Source: Bradyrhizobium mercantei
GTDB lineage: Bacteria > Pseudomonadota > Alphaproteobacteria > Rhizobiales > Xanthobacteraceae
Reading direction: 5' to 3'
DNA length: 41,625 nt
Assembly: GCF_001982635.1 (NCBI RefSeq)
Contig: NZ_MKFI01000017.1
Coordinates: 1-41,625, forward strand
Shown here one piece after another: positions 6,946 to 15,925 of this stretch. The stretch's first letter is position 1. Each line of letters begins with the position of its first letter. Made by a program: the position numbers and the translations under genes. The notes below the pieces were generated by a model. The model did no database searches. It was not told where the DNA came from and saw nothing but the letters and a program-made list of their open reading frames with translations.

Positions 6946-8106
6946 CTAGAACCCACCGACGTCGAGGCCGTCGGCAAAGCCTTCGCCGAGCGCATTGGCG
7001 AGATCGCCGCGCGCGGTGACGTTGGCCGCCGCCGCGATGTTGTGCACGATGGTCGACGACAGCACCCGGACCCAGAGATCGCGCATCAGATAAACCCGCA
7101 TCACCACGTTCATGGCGAGCGCAAAGGCGAGATAGCCGATGCCGAGCAGGACGATCAGGGGAATGCTCTTGGCGAACGCCTCGGTCTTGAAGAAGGTCTC
7201 GATCGAGGAGCCGTCGATGCTGGCGACCAGCAGGGTGCAGAGCACGAGATAGGCCGCGAACACGATGCCGAGCAGCGCGACCCAGCCGATCACCTTCCAG
7301 TACAAGCCGATCAGCGCGCTGCGGCGAAGCGTGGATTCCAGCCGCACCTCGCCGAAGCGGATGCCGGACAGCCACCAGCGCCACTCGATCGCCTTGAACG
7401 CGGCATAGGCGAACGGCGCGAAGATCGTGCTGTAGAGCGCGAACGGCATCAACAGCCAGAGCCACCAGCCGCACTTGAAGAAATCCCAGCCGCGGCCTTC
7501 GAACGAGCCTTGCAAATCGCCGTAATAGGAATGCCGCATCTTGTAGCGTTCGAGCGCCGCCTCGCGCCATGGCAGCGCGAGACCGAGCGTGATCACGACC
7601 AGCACGCCCCAGAGCGAGGCCTTCAGCGCGTAGATCCAGCCCGAGCCGCTCATCCAGAAGCGGACGCCGCGCCACACCGTGCGGGTCAGGCGGTAGCGCC
7701 GCGCGCGATAGATCGCGAACTGGCCGAACAGATAGAAGAAGGCGACCAGCGGCAGCGACGCGAACGCCTTGAGATGCTCGGCCTCGATGCCGATCAGGAA
7801 ATAGCCGAGATAGATCGGCACCAGGATCGCGAGCGCGACCAGGAAGCCGATCAAAAGCTCCTTGCCGCGGCCGGTATATTCCGGCGCGTCGCCGTCGATC
7901 TGGGTGTTCGACCAGAGGTGACGGCGGATGTCGGTGGTGAGCCAGAACCGGTAGAAGCCGACCGTGACCAGTTCGAGCCCGGCGCCGCGCGCGACCAGGC
8001 GGAAGAACTCCTTCCGGTTCCCTGAAAATGCCACCGGCATCGGCGGCGGAACCGGTTGCGGGGGCGGCTGCGGCGGCCCCAGCGGGGTCCAGCTCATGTC
8101 GTTCAC
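6946..8106 (-). CDS. DUF898 (YjgN-family) multi-pass inner-membrane protein
   Basis: This is a 386-residue polytopic membrane protein. After a Pro-rich cytoplasmic start (PPQPPPQPVPPPMP) comes the DUF898 signature FSGNRKEFFRLVARGAGLEL, with its FYRFW motif. About six to eight hydrophobic helices follow, and DUF898-like half repeats recur (GLYWKVIGW, MRVYLMRDLW). The start is GTG 8106, with GGAG 7 nt upstream. It is the first gene of a three-gene minus-strand operon with the M48 protease (4-nt gap) and a small membrane protein. The biochemical role of YjgN/DUF898 proteins is unknown. The pairing suggests the protease processes or is scaffolded by it (inference). Confidence 0.85.
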   Translation of the reverse strand: MNDMSWTPLGPPQPPPQPVPPPMPVAFSGNRKEFFRLVARGAGLELVTVGFYRFWLTTDIRRHLWSNTQIDGDAPEYTGRGKELLIGFLVALAILVPIYLGYFLIGIEAEHLKAFASLPLVAFFYLFGQFAIYRARRYRLTRTVWRGVRFWMSGSGWIYALKASLWGVLVVITLGLALPWREAALERYKMRHSYYGDLQGSFEGRGWDFFKCGWWLWLLMPFALYSTIFAPFAYAAFKAIEWRWWLSGIRFGEVRLESTLRRSALIGLYWKVIGWVALLGIVFAAYLVLCTLLVASIDGSSIETFFKTEAFAKSIPLIVLLGIGYLAFALAMNVVMRVYLMRDLWVRVLSSTIVHNIAAAANVTARGDLANALGEGFADGLDVGGF

Positions 8107-8429
8107 GGGATCACTCCAGGACGGGACAATCTCTGCGGATCAAAAGCACAGGTTTGTCGCTGCGAGTGTGATCCAGGTTTCACATAAGGTCGAGATCGCC
8201 GGGCGATTTTTGGCGGGGTGGGGTTGGCCACACCTTAACGGCAGCGCGGGAAAGGGCGCCGTCCCCGATGCGGACCTCGACCGCAAGCCGCCGCGCGCCG
8301 TCCTGGCCCGAGCCGCGGCGCGTGCTTCGAACCGCGGCCCGGGAATGACATACTTACAGATGGATTGCAGATGGATTGCAGATGGATTGACGGAACGGCA
8401 GACCGCCGCCGCAAGCGAGGACAGTCGCA
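8107..8429. other. Divergent intergenic region with a triplicated 11-mer
   Basis: No gene is supported in these 323 bp, which separate the DUF898 operon (minus) from a secreted protein gene (plus). The only structure seen is the perfect tandem triplication at 8357-8389. Confidence 0.6.
8357..8389. repeat. Three tandem copies of CAGATGGATTG
   Basis: Exact 11-bp units lie at 8357-8367, 8368-8378 and 8379-8389. The 11-bp period places each copy on nearly the same face of the helix. The array lies about 40 bp upstream of the ATG at 8430, where it could bind a regulator or vary by slippage. Confidence 0.8.
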
Positions 8430-8804
8430 ATGAGCAAGTGGATATTGTCGGCATGCATCTTGGCGCTGACGGCAGCTCCCGCCGCTGCCGCCGATATACG
8501 GCTGGACTCCTACCGCAATCCGAAGAGCGAGAACTATCGCATCTTCAATTATATGTACCTGGACGGCGCAAGAGGCGGCATGATGGCGTCCAATGCGTGG
8601 CTCAAGCGCCATGGCGGCCAAATGCTGTTCTGCATGCCCGGCGACCTCGCACTGACCACCGAGCAGACCGAAGAGATCATGCTCAAGTCAGCCGAGAAGC
8701 GGGCAGCGAAGGGCGATGTGGCGATCGCGTCGCTGCTGCTGTGGGGCATGCAGGACACCTACCCCTGCGAAAAGCCCGCAAGCGACAAACCCGCCAGCCA
8801 ATAG
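8430..8804 (+). CDS. Secreted Rap1a/Tai-like protein
   Basis: This is a 124-residue protein with a Sec signal peptide (MSKWILSACILALTAAPAAA, cut near residue 20). The mature part has two cysteines (MLFCMPG and DTYPC) and the pattern YLDGARGG ... FCMPGDLALTTEQTEEIM ... LLLWGMQDTYPC. That is the layout of Rap1a/Tai-type small periplasmic proteins: a G-rich helix, CxP, a Q-helix and a C-terminal aP-C. Rap1a/Tai members include immunity proteins against T6SS amidases, but most in alphaproteobacteria are uncharacterised and no effector gene is next to this one. GAGG lies 9-12 nt before the ATG. The family call is moderate, from pattern only. Confidence 0.65.
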   Translation: MSKWILSACILALTAAPAAAADIRLDSYRNPKSENYRIFNYMYLDGARGGMMASNAWLKRHGGQMLFCMPGDLALTTEQTEEIMLKSAEKRAAKGDVAIASLLLWGMQDTYPCEKPASDKPASQ

Positions 8805-9045
8805 GCGCCCCCGCACCGTTCGCTCCGACACGATCTGATCAAGTCAAACGCCGTTTCAAACAGACCTTGCCTCCGCCGCCGGCCCACGGCCGACGCGAAG
8901 GCCCGGATTCGGCCGCTTTGGCCAGGCATCAATGCGGCCAAATGCGCGTTGAGCCCCTTGCGCAAACCGCCGAATGGGAATGTAATTCGGTAAAACATGC
9001 CGCGCCGGCCAAGCCCCGGCCGCTGCAACGGTTGAGGAGCCGCTC

Positions 9046-10317
9046 ATGCACGGGACCATCGATCTGGTCGACACCACCAATCTGGACGCCGCACGCGAAC
9101 GCGCCAACACGCTTGCGCTCGCCGACTACGATCCCGGCGATCCCGAGCTGTTCAAGAGCGATACGTTCTGGCCGTATTTCGACCGGCTGCGCCGCGAGGA
9201 TCCGGTGCACTATTGCAAGGACTCGATGTTCGGCCCGTACTGGTCGGTCACCCGCTACAACGACATCATGGACATCGAGACCAACCATTCGGTGTTCTCC
9301 TCGGCCGCCTCGCTCGGCGGCATCACCATCCGCGACGTGCCGCCGGATCTGCGCCGCGAAAGCTTCATCGCGATGGACCAGCCGCGCCACTCGGCGCAGC
9401 GCAAGACCGTGGCGCCGATGTTCACGCCGACGCATCTCGACGAGCTCGCCATCAACATCCGCAAGCGCTCGACCGAGTGCCTCGACAACCTGCCGCGCGG
9501 CGAGGTGTTCGATTGGGTCGACAAGGTCTCGATCGAGCTGACGACGCAGATGCTCGCGGTGCTGTTCGACTTCCCCTGGGAGGACCGCCGCAAGCTGACG
9601 CGCTGGTCCGACGTCGCGACCACCCTGCCCGGCGCCGGCGGCCTCGTCGCCACCGAGGACGAGCGGCAGGCCGAGCTGATGGAATGCGCGACCTATTTCG
9701 CGCGGCTCTGGAAGGAGCGCTCTGGCCAACCGCCGAAGAGCGATCTGCTCTCGATGATGGCGCACAGCGACGCCACGCGGAACATGGACCCGAAGAACTT
9801 CCTCGGCAATCTGATCCTGTTGATCGTCGGCGGCAACGACACCACGCGCAACACGCTGTCCGGCAGCATCTACGCGCTCGCCAAGCATCCGGAGCAGTAC
9901 CGCAAGCTCAAGGAGAACCCTGATCTGATCGACAGCTTCGTGCCCGAGGTGATCCGCTGGCAGACGCCGCTCGCCCATATGCGGCGCACGGCGCTTGCCG
10001 ACTACGAATTCCGCGGCCGCCAGATCAAGAAGGGCGACAAGGTCGTGATGTGGTACGTCTCGGGCAACCGCGACGAAGAGGCGATCGAGCGGCCCTACGT
10101 GTTCGACATCGAGCGTGCCCGGCCCCGCACCCACATCTCGTTCGGCTTCGGCATCCATCGCTGCGTCGGCCTGCGGCTTGCCGAGTTGCAGCTCAAGATC
10201 ATCTGGGAGGAGATCCTCAAGCGCTTCGACACCATCGAGGTGACCGGAGAGCCGCAACGGGTGTATTCCAGCTTCATCAAGGGCTACGAGACGCTGCCGG
10301 TGCGCATTGCCGCCTGA
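9046..10317 (+). CDS. Cytochrome P450, CYP153-type (first of a tandem pair)
   Basis: This is a 423-residue soluble bacterial P450. It has the I-helix oxygen-activation motif GGNDTTRN (262-269), the ExxR motif EVIR (301-304) and the heme loop FGFGIHRCVG with the ligand Cys373. Segments such as FIAMDQPRH, VSIELTTQMLAVLFDFPWED and PLAHMRRTA match, from memory, the CYP153 family, whose members hydroxylate the terminal carbon of alkanes, alkenes or fatty acids. GAGGAG sits 7 nt before the ATG. No ferredoxin or ferredoxin reductase, the usual CYP153 partners, is encoded nearby, so electrons must come from elsewhere. The next gene is a close paralogue. Confidence 0.88.
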   Translation: MHGTIDLVDTTNLDAARERANTLALADYDPGDPELFKSDTFWPYFDRLRREDPVHYCKDSMFGPYWSVTRYNDIMDIETNHSVFSSAASLGGITIRDVPPDLRRESFIAMDQPRHSAQRKTVAPMFTPTHLDELAINIRKRSTECLDNLPRGEVFDWVDKVSIELTTQMLAVLFDFPWEDRRKLTRWSDVATTLPGAGGLVATEDERQAELMECATYFARLWKERSGQPPKSDLLSMMAHSDATRNMDPKNFLGNLILLIVGGNDTTRNTLSGSIYALAKHPEQYRKLKENPDLIDSFVPEVIRWQTPLAHMRRTALADYEFRGRQIKKGDKVVMWYVSGNRDEEAIERPYVFDIERARPRTHISFGFGIHRCVGLRLAELQLKIIWEEILKRFDTIEVTGEPQRVYSSFIKGYETLPVRIAA

Positions 10318-10384
10318 AGGTGCATCCGCTGTCGTGCTGAAACATTTGTGTCGTTTGGCCTGAGTCAGGAAGGCACAATCGGAT

Positions 10385-10496
10385 GGGTTCCCTCCCCCCT
10401 TGCGGGGGAGGGTTAGGGAGAGGGGTAAGCCGCGCGGGCAGTGCTCGTGGCTCACCCCTCTCTCCAACTCTCCCCCACAAGGGGAGAGAGAGCCCA
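10385..10496. repeat. Palindromic repeat R1 between the P450 genes
   Basis: Left arm (about 10385-10426: ttccctcccccct, gcgggggagggttaggg) and right arm (about 10451-10496: cacccctctctccaactctcccc, ggggagagag) form an imperfect inverted repeat. The same core recurs at 38692-38886 and 41179-41344. It separates two co-directional P450 genes, so it could attenuate or end read-through. Confidence 0.8.
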
Positions 10497-10538
10497 ACCA
10501 CCTCCCGTGCGGCTTTGGAAACTGTGTAGAGAGAGATC

Positions 10539-11813
10539 ATGAACGTCCAGACTGCCATCCGTGCCGATAGGGCCGAACTAGAGCGCCAGGCGCGCGAGGA
10601 AGCCTATGCGACGCCACTGAAGGATTTCCATCCCGGCGCACCGCGGCTGTTCCAGAACGACACGCTGTGGCCGTGGTTCGAGCGGCTGCGCAAGGAAGAG
10701 CCGGTGCATTACTGCACCAACTCGCCGATCGAGCCGTACTGGTCGGTCGTGAAGTACAACGACATCATGCATGTCGATACCAGCCACGGCATCTTCTCCT
10801 CGGACTCCACGCTCGGCGGCATCTCGATCCGCGACGTGCCGCCCGGCTACGACTATCCGAGCTTCATCGCGATGGACCAGCCGAAGCACGCCCATCAGCG
10901 CAAGACGGTGTCGCCGATGTTCACGCCTGATCATCTGGACGAGCTCGCCAAGCTGATCCGCCAGCGCTCGGCCAGCGTGCTCGACAATTTGCCGCGCAAC
11001 GAGACCTTCAATTTCGTCGAGCGCGTCTCGATCGAATTGACCACCCAGATGCTGGCGACGCTGTTCGACTTCCCCTGGGAGGAGCGGCGCAAGCTGACGC
11101 GCTGGTCCGACGTCTCCACCGCACTGCCAAAGGGCGGCATCGTCAACTCGCCGGAAGAGCGACGGCAGGAAATGGACGAGTGCTACGCCTATTTCTCGAA
11201 GCTGTGGAACGAGCGGGTCAACGCACCGCCGAAGAACGATCTGCTGTCTATGATGGCGCATAGCGACGCCACGCGGCACATGGACCCGGACAACCTGATG
11301 GGCAACATCATCCTGCTCATCGTCGGCGGCAACGACACCACGCGCAACACCATGAGCGGCTCGGTGCTGGCGCTGCACGAACATCCCGACCAGTTCCAGA
11401 AACTGAAAGCGAATCCCGAGCTGATCGACACCATGGTGCCGGAGGTGATCCGCTGGCAGACGCCGCTCGCCCATATGCGGCGCACCGCCCTTGTCGACAC
11501 CGAGATCGGCGGCAAGACGATCCGGAAGGGCGACCGCGTCGTGATGTGGTACGTCTCCGGCAACCGCGACGACGAGGTGATCGACCGCCCGGACGAGTTC
11601 ATCATCGATCGCGCCCGGCCGCGCATCCACCTGTCGTTCGGCTTCGGCATCCACCGCTGCGTCGGCATGCGGCTCGCCGAGCTGCAGCTCAAGATCGTCT
11701 GGCAGGAAATGCTGAAGCGCTTCGACCGCATCGAGGTGGTCGGCGAACCGAAGCGGGTCTATTCCAGCTTCGTGCGCGGCATCGAGAACCTGCCGGTGCG
11801 GATCCCGGGCTAA
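10539..11813 (+). CDS. Cytochrome P450, CYP153-type (second of a tandem pair)
   Basis: This is a 424-residue P450 closely similar to the preceding gene across its whole length, evidently a tandem duplication that has since diverged. The I-helix GGNDTTRN is at 263-270, ExxR (EVIR) at 302-305, and the heme ligand Cys374 in FGFGIHRCVG. The N-terminal 30 residues and the region after the first FSS differ most between the two copies, including the segment before FIAMDQP that often shapes the substrate channel. The start at 10539 has an AGAGAGA stretch just upstream. A likely terminal hydroxylase of aliphatic substrates, by CYP153 similarity; substrate and redox partners unknown. Confidence 0.88.
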   Translation: MNVQTAIRADRAELERQAREEAYATPLKDFHPGAPRLFQNDTLWPWFERLRKEEPVHYCTNSPIEPYWSVVKYNDIMHVDTSHGIFSSDSTLGGISIRDVPPGYDYPSFIAMDQPKHAHQRKTVSPMFTPDHLDELAKLIRQRSASVLDNLPRNETFNFVERVSIELTTQMLATLFDFPWEERRKLTRWSDVSTALPKGGIVNSPEERRQEMDECYAYFSKLWNERVNAPPKNDLLSMMAHSDATRHMDPDNLMGNIILLIVGGNDTTRNTMSGSVLALHEHPDQFQKLKANPELIDTMVPEVIRWQTPLAHMRRTALVDTEIGGKTIRKGDRVVMWYVSGNRDDEVIDRPDEFIIDRARPRIHLSFGFGIHRCVGMRLAELQLKIVWQEMLKRFDRIEVVGEPKRVYSSFVRGIENLPVRIPG

Positions 11814-11831
11814 GGTATATTCCAGAGATAG

Positions 11832-11866
11832 CGGGCCGCCGCGCGCTCTGTGCGGGCGGCGGCCCG
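11832..11866. terminator. Hairpin between convergent genes
   Basis: A perfect 11-bp GC-rich stem CGGGCCGCCGC/GCGGCGGCCCG (11832-11842 and 11856-11866) with a 13-nt loop sits between the P450 stop (11813) and the end of the giant minus-strand gene (11874). There is no clear T-run on either side, so it is a probable but not textbook bidirectional terminator. Confidence 0.5.
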
Positions 11867-11873
11867 TCGTTGG

Positions 11874-14800
11874 TTACACGGCTTCCTTGTAGGCGAACGG
11901 CAGCGCTTCGGCGGCCACACCGGCCGCGTCGAGTATCTTCACCACACCGGACGCTCCGATGAGGGCTGCCGTGAGCGCGATCGCAATGAGCTTGGCCTGC
12001 GGCGCAGGGAAGGTGGTCCCGAGCCGAACCATCAGGCCCACGGCCACCAGGGCGTTGAAGACGATCGCCGGGACCCTCTTCACCCTTTTTTCCAGAGCAA
12101 ACAGCATGAGCAGGCCCGCCAGGCACACGCCGGTCGTGCAGACGATCGCCGACGCGCCGTTGGACACCCAGACCGGATTGATGAGCAGGCCCATCGGAAC
12201 TGCAGCTGCGTCGACCAGAACCGCCAGGGTCGGTAAGCTCCAGAGGAGCGTGTTGATCTCAAGTGCGTCATCTTTGCCGTCATTGGCGTCCAGCTCCGAC
12301 CACAGCAACAATCCCCGCGCGACGCTGCCGAAGCCGGCAATCAACATGCACCTTGTGGAGGCGAAGACAGCCTTTCCCAACGGCGTGAATGCGTCGATCT
12401 TATCCACGAACAACGTGGTTACCGCACCGAGCGTACCGGCAACGAGCGACCAAACCACCTGGGAGATGCCGGCGAGGATGCCCAAGAGTTGCGTCGTCCC
12501 GGCGAGGGCGCGGCGGCCGCTGGAGATGGCTGCAACCGCCAGTGAGCCCGGCACCGCGATCAGCAGACAGGCCAGGTCGAGGCCGGTCAGTTGGCTTCCG
12601 ACCACGGACTGATAGAGGTCGGACACAAATGGGATCGTAATGGGATTATCCCGGATGTACGACCATACGGCCGTCAGCAGCTTCTCCAGCAGGCGCATCG
12701 CGGTGTCGAACACCGCGCTCACGACGTCCAGGCCTATGTGCAGGCTGCCGCGGACCAGATCCAGGAAGAAGCGGAAGCTCTGGGAAAAGAGATCGCTGGT
12801 CGCGGTACTCAGCGTGCTCTTCAGCCGCTCGATGGTTTCACTGACATCAGCCGTGACCTTCGACTGAAGGTCGTCGAGGAATCGTGATATCTCGCCTTGA
12901 AGGCCCTCCGGCAGAGTGAACTCGGGGATTGCGACCGTAGCGCCAGGCGCCGCCGCTGCCGACGGCTGATGCGCCTGCATGGCCTGACTGCTCAGAAGAC
13001 TGTCGCTCATCTTCGACTGCAGCCAGTTCGAGGTCGCCCCTCCTTTGGCCGGGTTGTTCTTGCCGGCATTACGGTTCTGCACCGCCGCTCCGGAATCCGC
13101 GCCGATGATGCCGCCGAGCTCGTCGAACGCACGATCGAGCTTGCCGCGCAGCTCGGCGAAGGCCCCGTTGCCTCTCTCCCGCGCCCGCGTCAGCAGGCTC
13201 TTGCCGCCCGGGGTCGTCGGCTTGAGCAACCGATCGAAGGATTGCTCGACTTTCGCCTTCATCTCGTTCTTGAGTTCAACGATGGCCGTCCAGTTGAAAA
13301 TCAGGCTCAGGCTCTGCAGCACCTTGTCGATGGCGCCGACGATCTCGTTGAAGATGCCATGGATGATGCCGATCGCGTGCTCGACCGTATCGACGATGAA
13401 GTCCATCGTCCGTTCTATGCCGTTGACGACTGCCGTCACGACAGTCTTGACCACGTCCTTGGCCTTGTCCTCGATCTGCCTGGCGGCGTAGACAACGGCA
13501 TTCTTGATCTTGGCGGCGCCGCTTTTCACCGCGTCCCACAGATCGCCCCACGACATCAGCAGGCTTTCGTGGCTGACCGGGTGCTGCGCGAGCCAGCGCT
13601 CGATCTCGTCCTTGGTCGCCAGATATGCGAAGGTCGACCGCGCGGGATCAAGGTCGAACGCGAAGGCCTCCTTGCAGACAAGCTTGCAAGCGTAGTCGCC
13701 GGCCTTGCAGCAGCAAATGGTGGCCATATCGCAGCCCGGCGCGAGGTAACGCTTGCCGGACGCAGCGAGCAGCATGTTTCTGTTCTCGAGCGAGCCCTTT
13801 ACCATGCCGGAGGTGGCATTGATCATGGCCGCGACATTCGCCATGACCCCGTTGTCGTTGCGATATTTGTCAGCAACGATAAAATTCTTGTCATAGTCTT
13901 GCGCGTTTTGCAGCCGCGATTGGGTCACTTTCCCCAATTCGTCATGTAACTGTGCGTCGGGCCGGACGAGAACCCGGTCGTCGGGGTCCATGAAGCTCGT
14001 GAACAATGTCAGGGCCGGGCTGGTCAGTCCGCTGCGGAATATGCCCTTGGAGTCGACGTCTCCTGGCGGCATGTCGATGCGCAGCTTTCCGCAGCCATCG
14101 GTCTTGAGCGAGGCGGTGGATTGGGCGTCGATCCGGTACGAGGCGCCGCCACTCTCGATCGTGATCGGGCTCGTGCAGCCGACCAGCACCGTCTGCATTG
14201 CCCATGGACTGCCATTGCGGTCGTAGAGCGTGATTTCGGAGTGGACCGCAGGTCGCTTTTCTTCCTTTCCGCCCGCAAAGGCGAAATCCTGCACCAGCAC
14301 GGACTCGGCATAGAACTCGCGCACGATATCGGCGAGGCGCACGGCGCCGACGGTGTCCTTGTCGGTGTAGTAGACGACGCCGTGGTCGACGCCGACGATC
14401 GAGCCATACTGGCCGGTCCTGTGCTTGGCCACGGTGCCAGTCTCCGGATCGCCCGCGTAGATGAAGATGTCGCGGCCGTTGTTCTCGGTGCAGACGGCGT
14501 AGACCAGCCCCTCGTCCTGGAACACCCCCTCTATCGGGCCCGAGCCGAACTGCATTTGCAGCACCGCCTTGCCAGTGACGGCGTCGAAGACGAACACCCG
14601 GCCATCGGTCGTGCCGGCATAGCAATATTTCGGATCGGCGGTGGCGGCGTGGGTCAGCTTCGCGTTGGCGTCGACGCGCCAGGCCAGGCTTCTCAGCGTG
14701 GGGTCCAGCGCGATCACCGTGGTGTCATTGAGAACGAAGAACGTCACCGGTCCATTGGACGCACCGCCGACGAAGTTGGCGATGCTCAGTCCCGGAACGG

Positions 14801-15326
14801 TGACGGTGTTGCGAAACGCAAGCGTGTGCGGATCGAACACGTCGATGAAATTCGGCACGCGGGGCACCAGCACCGCGCCGGGCGCCAGGACCGGGAAGTC
14901 ACGGATCTGCGGATTGGGGACGTCGCCGATCACCTGGCCGCCGTTCGTCGGCGCAACGCGCCAGACGCCGGTTTTTTGCGCGAAGAGATAGACGGATCCG
15001 GATTGCGGCCGCACCCAGCCCGGATCAGTGTTGTAGCGGCCAATCGCGCGGGGGGCGGCCTGTCCTGTAATATCCGCTCGGTAGACATTGCCGTCGGTGC
15101 TCACGACCATCAGGCCATCATCGAATGGCTGCACCGCACGCGCGTCGCCGTTGAATCCGGTCAACTGATACCGCAGCGCGCCGGTCACTCGATCATAGCC
15201 GTAGACATTGCTGTCGAAGCACAGCCACATCTGGTCGTAAGCGAGGCACGGAAACCCGTAGGACGCGTGATGCGGCAGCGGCTTGGTCCAGTTGGTCGTG
15301 GCGGCGGAGGCTGTGAGGGTTGGCAT
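11874..15326 (-). CDS. Giant protein: N-terminal beta-propeller, helical middle, multi-helix membrane C-terminus
   Basis: This is an uncharacterised 1150-residue protein. Residues about 10-340 show repeated PQQ/WD-like blades (NVYGYDRVTGALRYQL, FVFDAVTGKAVLQM, IYAGDPETGTVAKH). Residues about 363-418 look like a small beta domain (EITLYDRNGSPWAM). Six cysteines cluster at 532-551 (CDMATICCCKAGDYACKLVC). Residues 595-700 are long amphipathic helices (VKSGAAKIKNAVVYAARQIE, DFIVDTVEHAIGIIHGIFNE). A Pro/Ala linker lies near 785-800, then more helices, and about seven hydrophobic segments fill 915-1131. There is no signal peptide. The start at 15326 is chosen because GGAG is 7 nt upstream; ATG 15332 is only 1 nt from it. 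Similar large propeller-plus-amphipathic-helix proteins occur in bacteria and fungi (recollection) with no known role. It stands alone, divergent from a methyltransferase gene. Confidence 0.75.
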   Translation of the reverse strand: MPTLTASAATTNWTKPLPHHASYGFPCLAYDQMWLCFDSNVYGYDRVTGALRYQLTGFNGDARAVQPFDDGLMVVSTDGNVYRADITGQAAPRAIGRYNTDPGWVRPQSGSVYLFAQKTGVWRVAPTNGGQVIGDVPNPQIRDFPVLAPGAVLVPRVPNFIDVFDPHTLAFRNTVTVPGLSIANFVGGASNGPVTFFVLNDTTVIALDPTLRSLAWRVDANAKLTHAATADPKYCYAGTTDGRVFVFDAVTGKAVLQMQFGSGPIEGVFQDEGLVYAVCTENNGRDIFIYAGDPETGTVAKHRTGQYGSIVGVDHGVVYYTDKDTVGAVRLADIVREFYAESVLVQDFAFAGGKEEKRPAVHSEITLYDRNGSPWAMQTVLVGCTSPITIESGGASYRIDAQSTASLKTDGCGKLRIDMPPGDVDSKGIFRSGLTSPALTLFTSFMDPDDRVLVRPDAQLHDELGKVTQSRLQNAQDYDKNFIVADKYRNDNGVMANVAAMINATSGMVKGSLENRNMLLAASGKRYLAPGCDMATICCCKAGDYACKLVCKEAFAFDLDPARSTFAYLATKDEIERWLAQHPVSHESLLMSWGDLWDAVKSGAAKIKNAVVYAARQIEDKAKDVVKTVVTAVVNGIERTMDFIVDTVEHAIGIIHGIFNEIVGAIDKVLQSLSLIFNWTAIVELKNEMKAKVEQSFDRLLKPTTPGGKSLLTRARERGNGAFAELRGKLDRAFDELGGIIGADSGAAVQNRNAGKNNPAKGGATSNWLQSKMSDSLLSSQAMQAHQPSAAAAPGATVAIPEFTLPEGLQGEISRFLDDLQSKVTADVSETIERLKSTLSTATSDLFSQSFRFFLDLVRGSLHIGLDVVSAVFDTAMRLLEKLLTAVWSYIRDNPITIPFVSDLYQSVVGSQLTGLDLACLLIAVPGSLAVAAISSGRRALAGTTQLLGILAGISQVVWSLVAGTLGAVTTLFVDKIDAFTPLGKAVFASTRCMLIAGFGSVARGLLLWSELDANDGKDDALEINTLLWSLPTLAVLVDAAAVPMGLLINPVWVSNGASAIVCTTGVCLAGLLMLFALEKRVKRVPAIVFNALVAVGLMVRLGTTFPAPQAKLIAIALTAALIGASGVVKILDAAGVAAEALPFAYKEAV

Positions 15327-15925
15327 TGTCATACTCCGGTCAAGAAAAGAGCAGCGGCAAGCGGCCCGGTGGGGCGCCATTTCCAGGTTTCGATCGAGCT
15401 GATTCCGCCGAATGCTGCTCCGAATTGGCGGAGCTTGGATGCTAAGCGCCAAATTCTTCCGGACTTGCTATTTTGCGCGGGTCGTTTTTACGCGATTGAA
15501 GACTCAATTATAGGTTGCATTTAACGAAGTGTACCATAGCGACGCAGTCGCTCGCATGTTGACCTGGCGCACACCGTCATTTCACGCGGCCAGACTTCAA
15601 GTTGCCCCGCGCAGGCTTCGACGTGGAGCATTCCTTGTCGGAGTTGTTGCTGCAATGAAATGCTCCGAGGGTGCCGTCATCGGGATATCGAGCGACTAAA
15701 GGCTAATGGCGCAGCGTCGTGGCTCCTCGATTGGATCGCCGGCCGACGGGGCGGCCCTGGCGGCGTCCAGGGCGCACGCCCCCATCAGCCGGATGGGAGA
15801 TTATCCTTGGCGGTTGGCGCGATCGGCCCTATGTCTGCCGGGCATGGTTGATGCGCCACCCCAAACCGCCGACCTTCTCAACGTGCGGGTTAGCTGCGCT
15901 TACAGATTGGACCAGTTGACGGAAC
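15327..15925. other. Divergent intergenic region, no gene seen
   Basis: About 600 bp separate the giant protein gene (minus) from the TPR-methyltransferase (plus). Short open frames here have no RBS, signal peptide or recognisable motif. The stretch near 15480-15540 is noticeably AT-rich and is the likely promoter zone. The unusual length could hide an unrecognised small RNA, but no hairpin plus T-run was found. Confidence 0.5.
15507..15512 (-). promoter_or_regulatory. Candidate -10 box for the giant protein gene
   Basis: The minus strand reads a perfect TATAAT in an AT-rich island (about 15480-15540) that is unusual in this GC-rich window. It would give a leader of roughly 180 nt before the ATG at 15326. 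The upstream -35 region is weak, so this is a candidate only. Confidence 0.35.
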
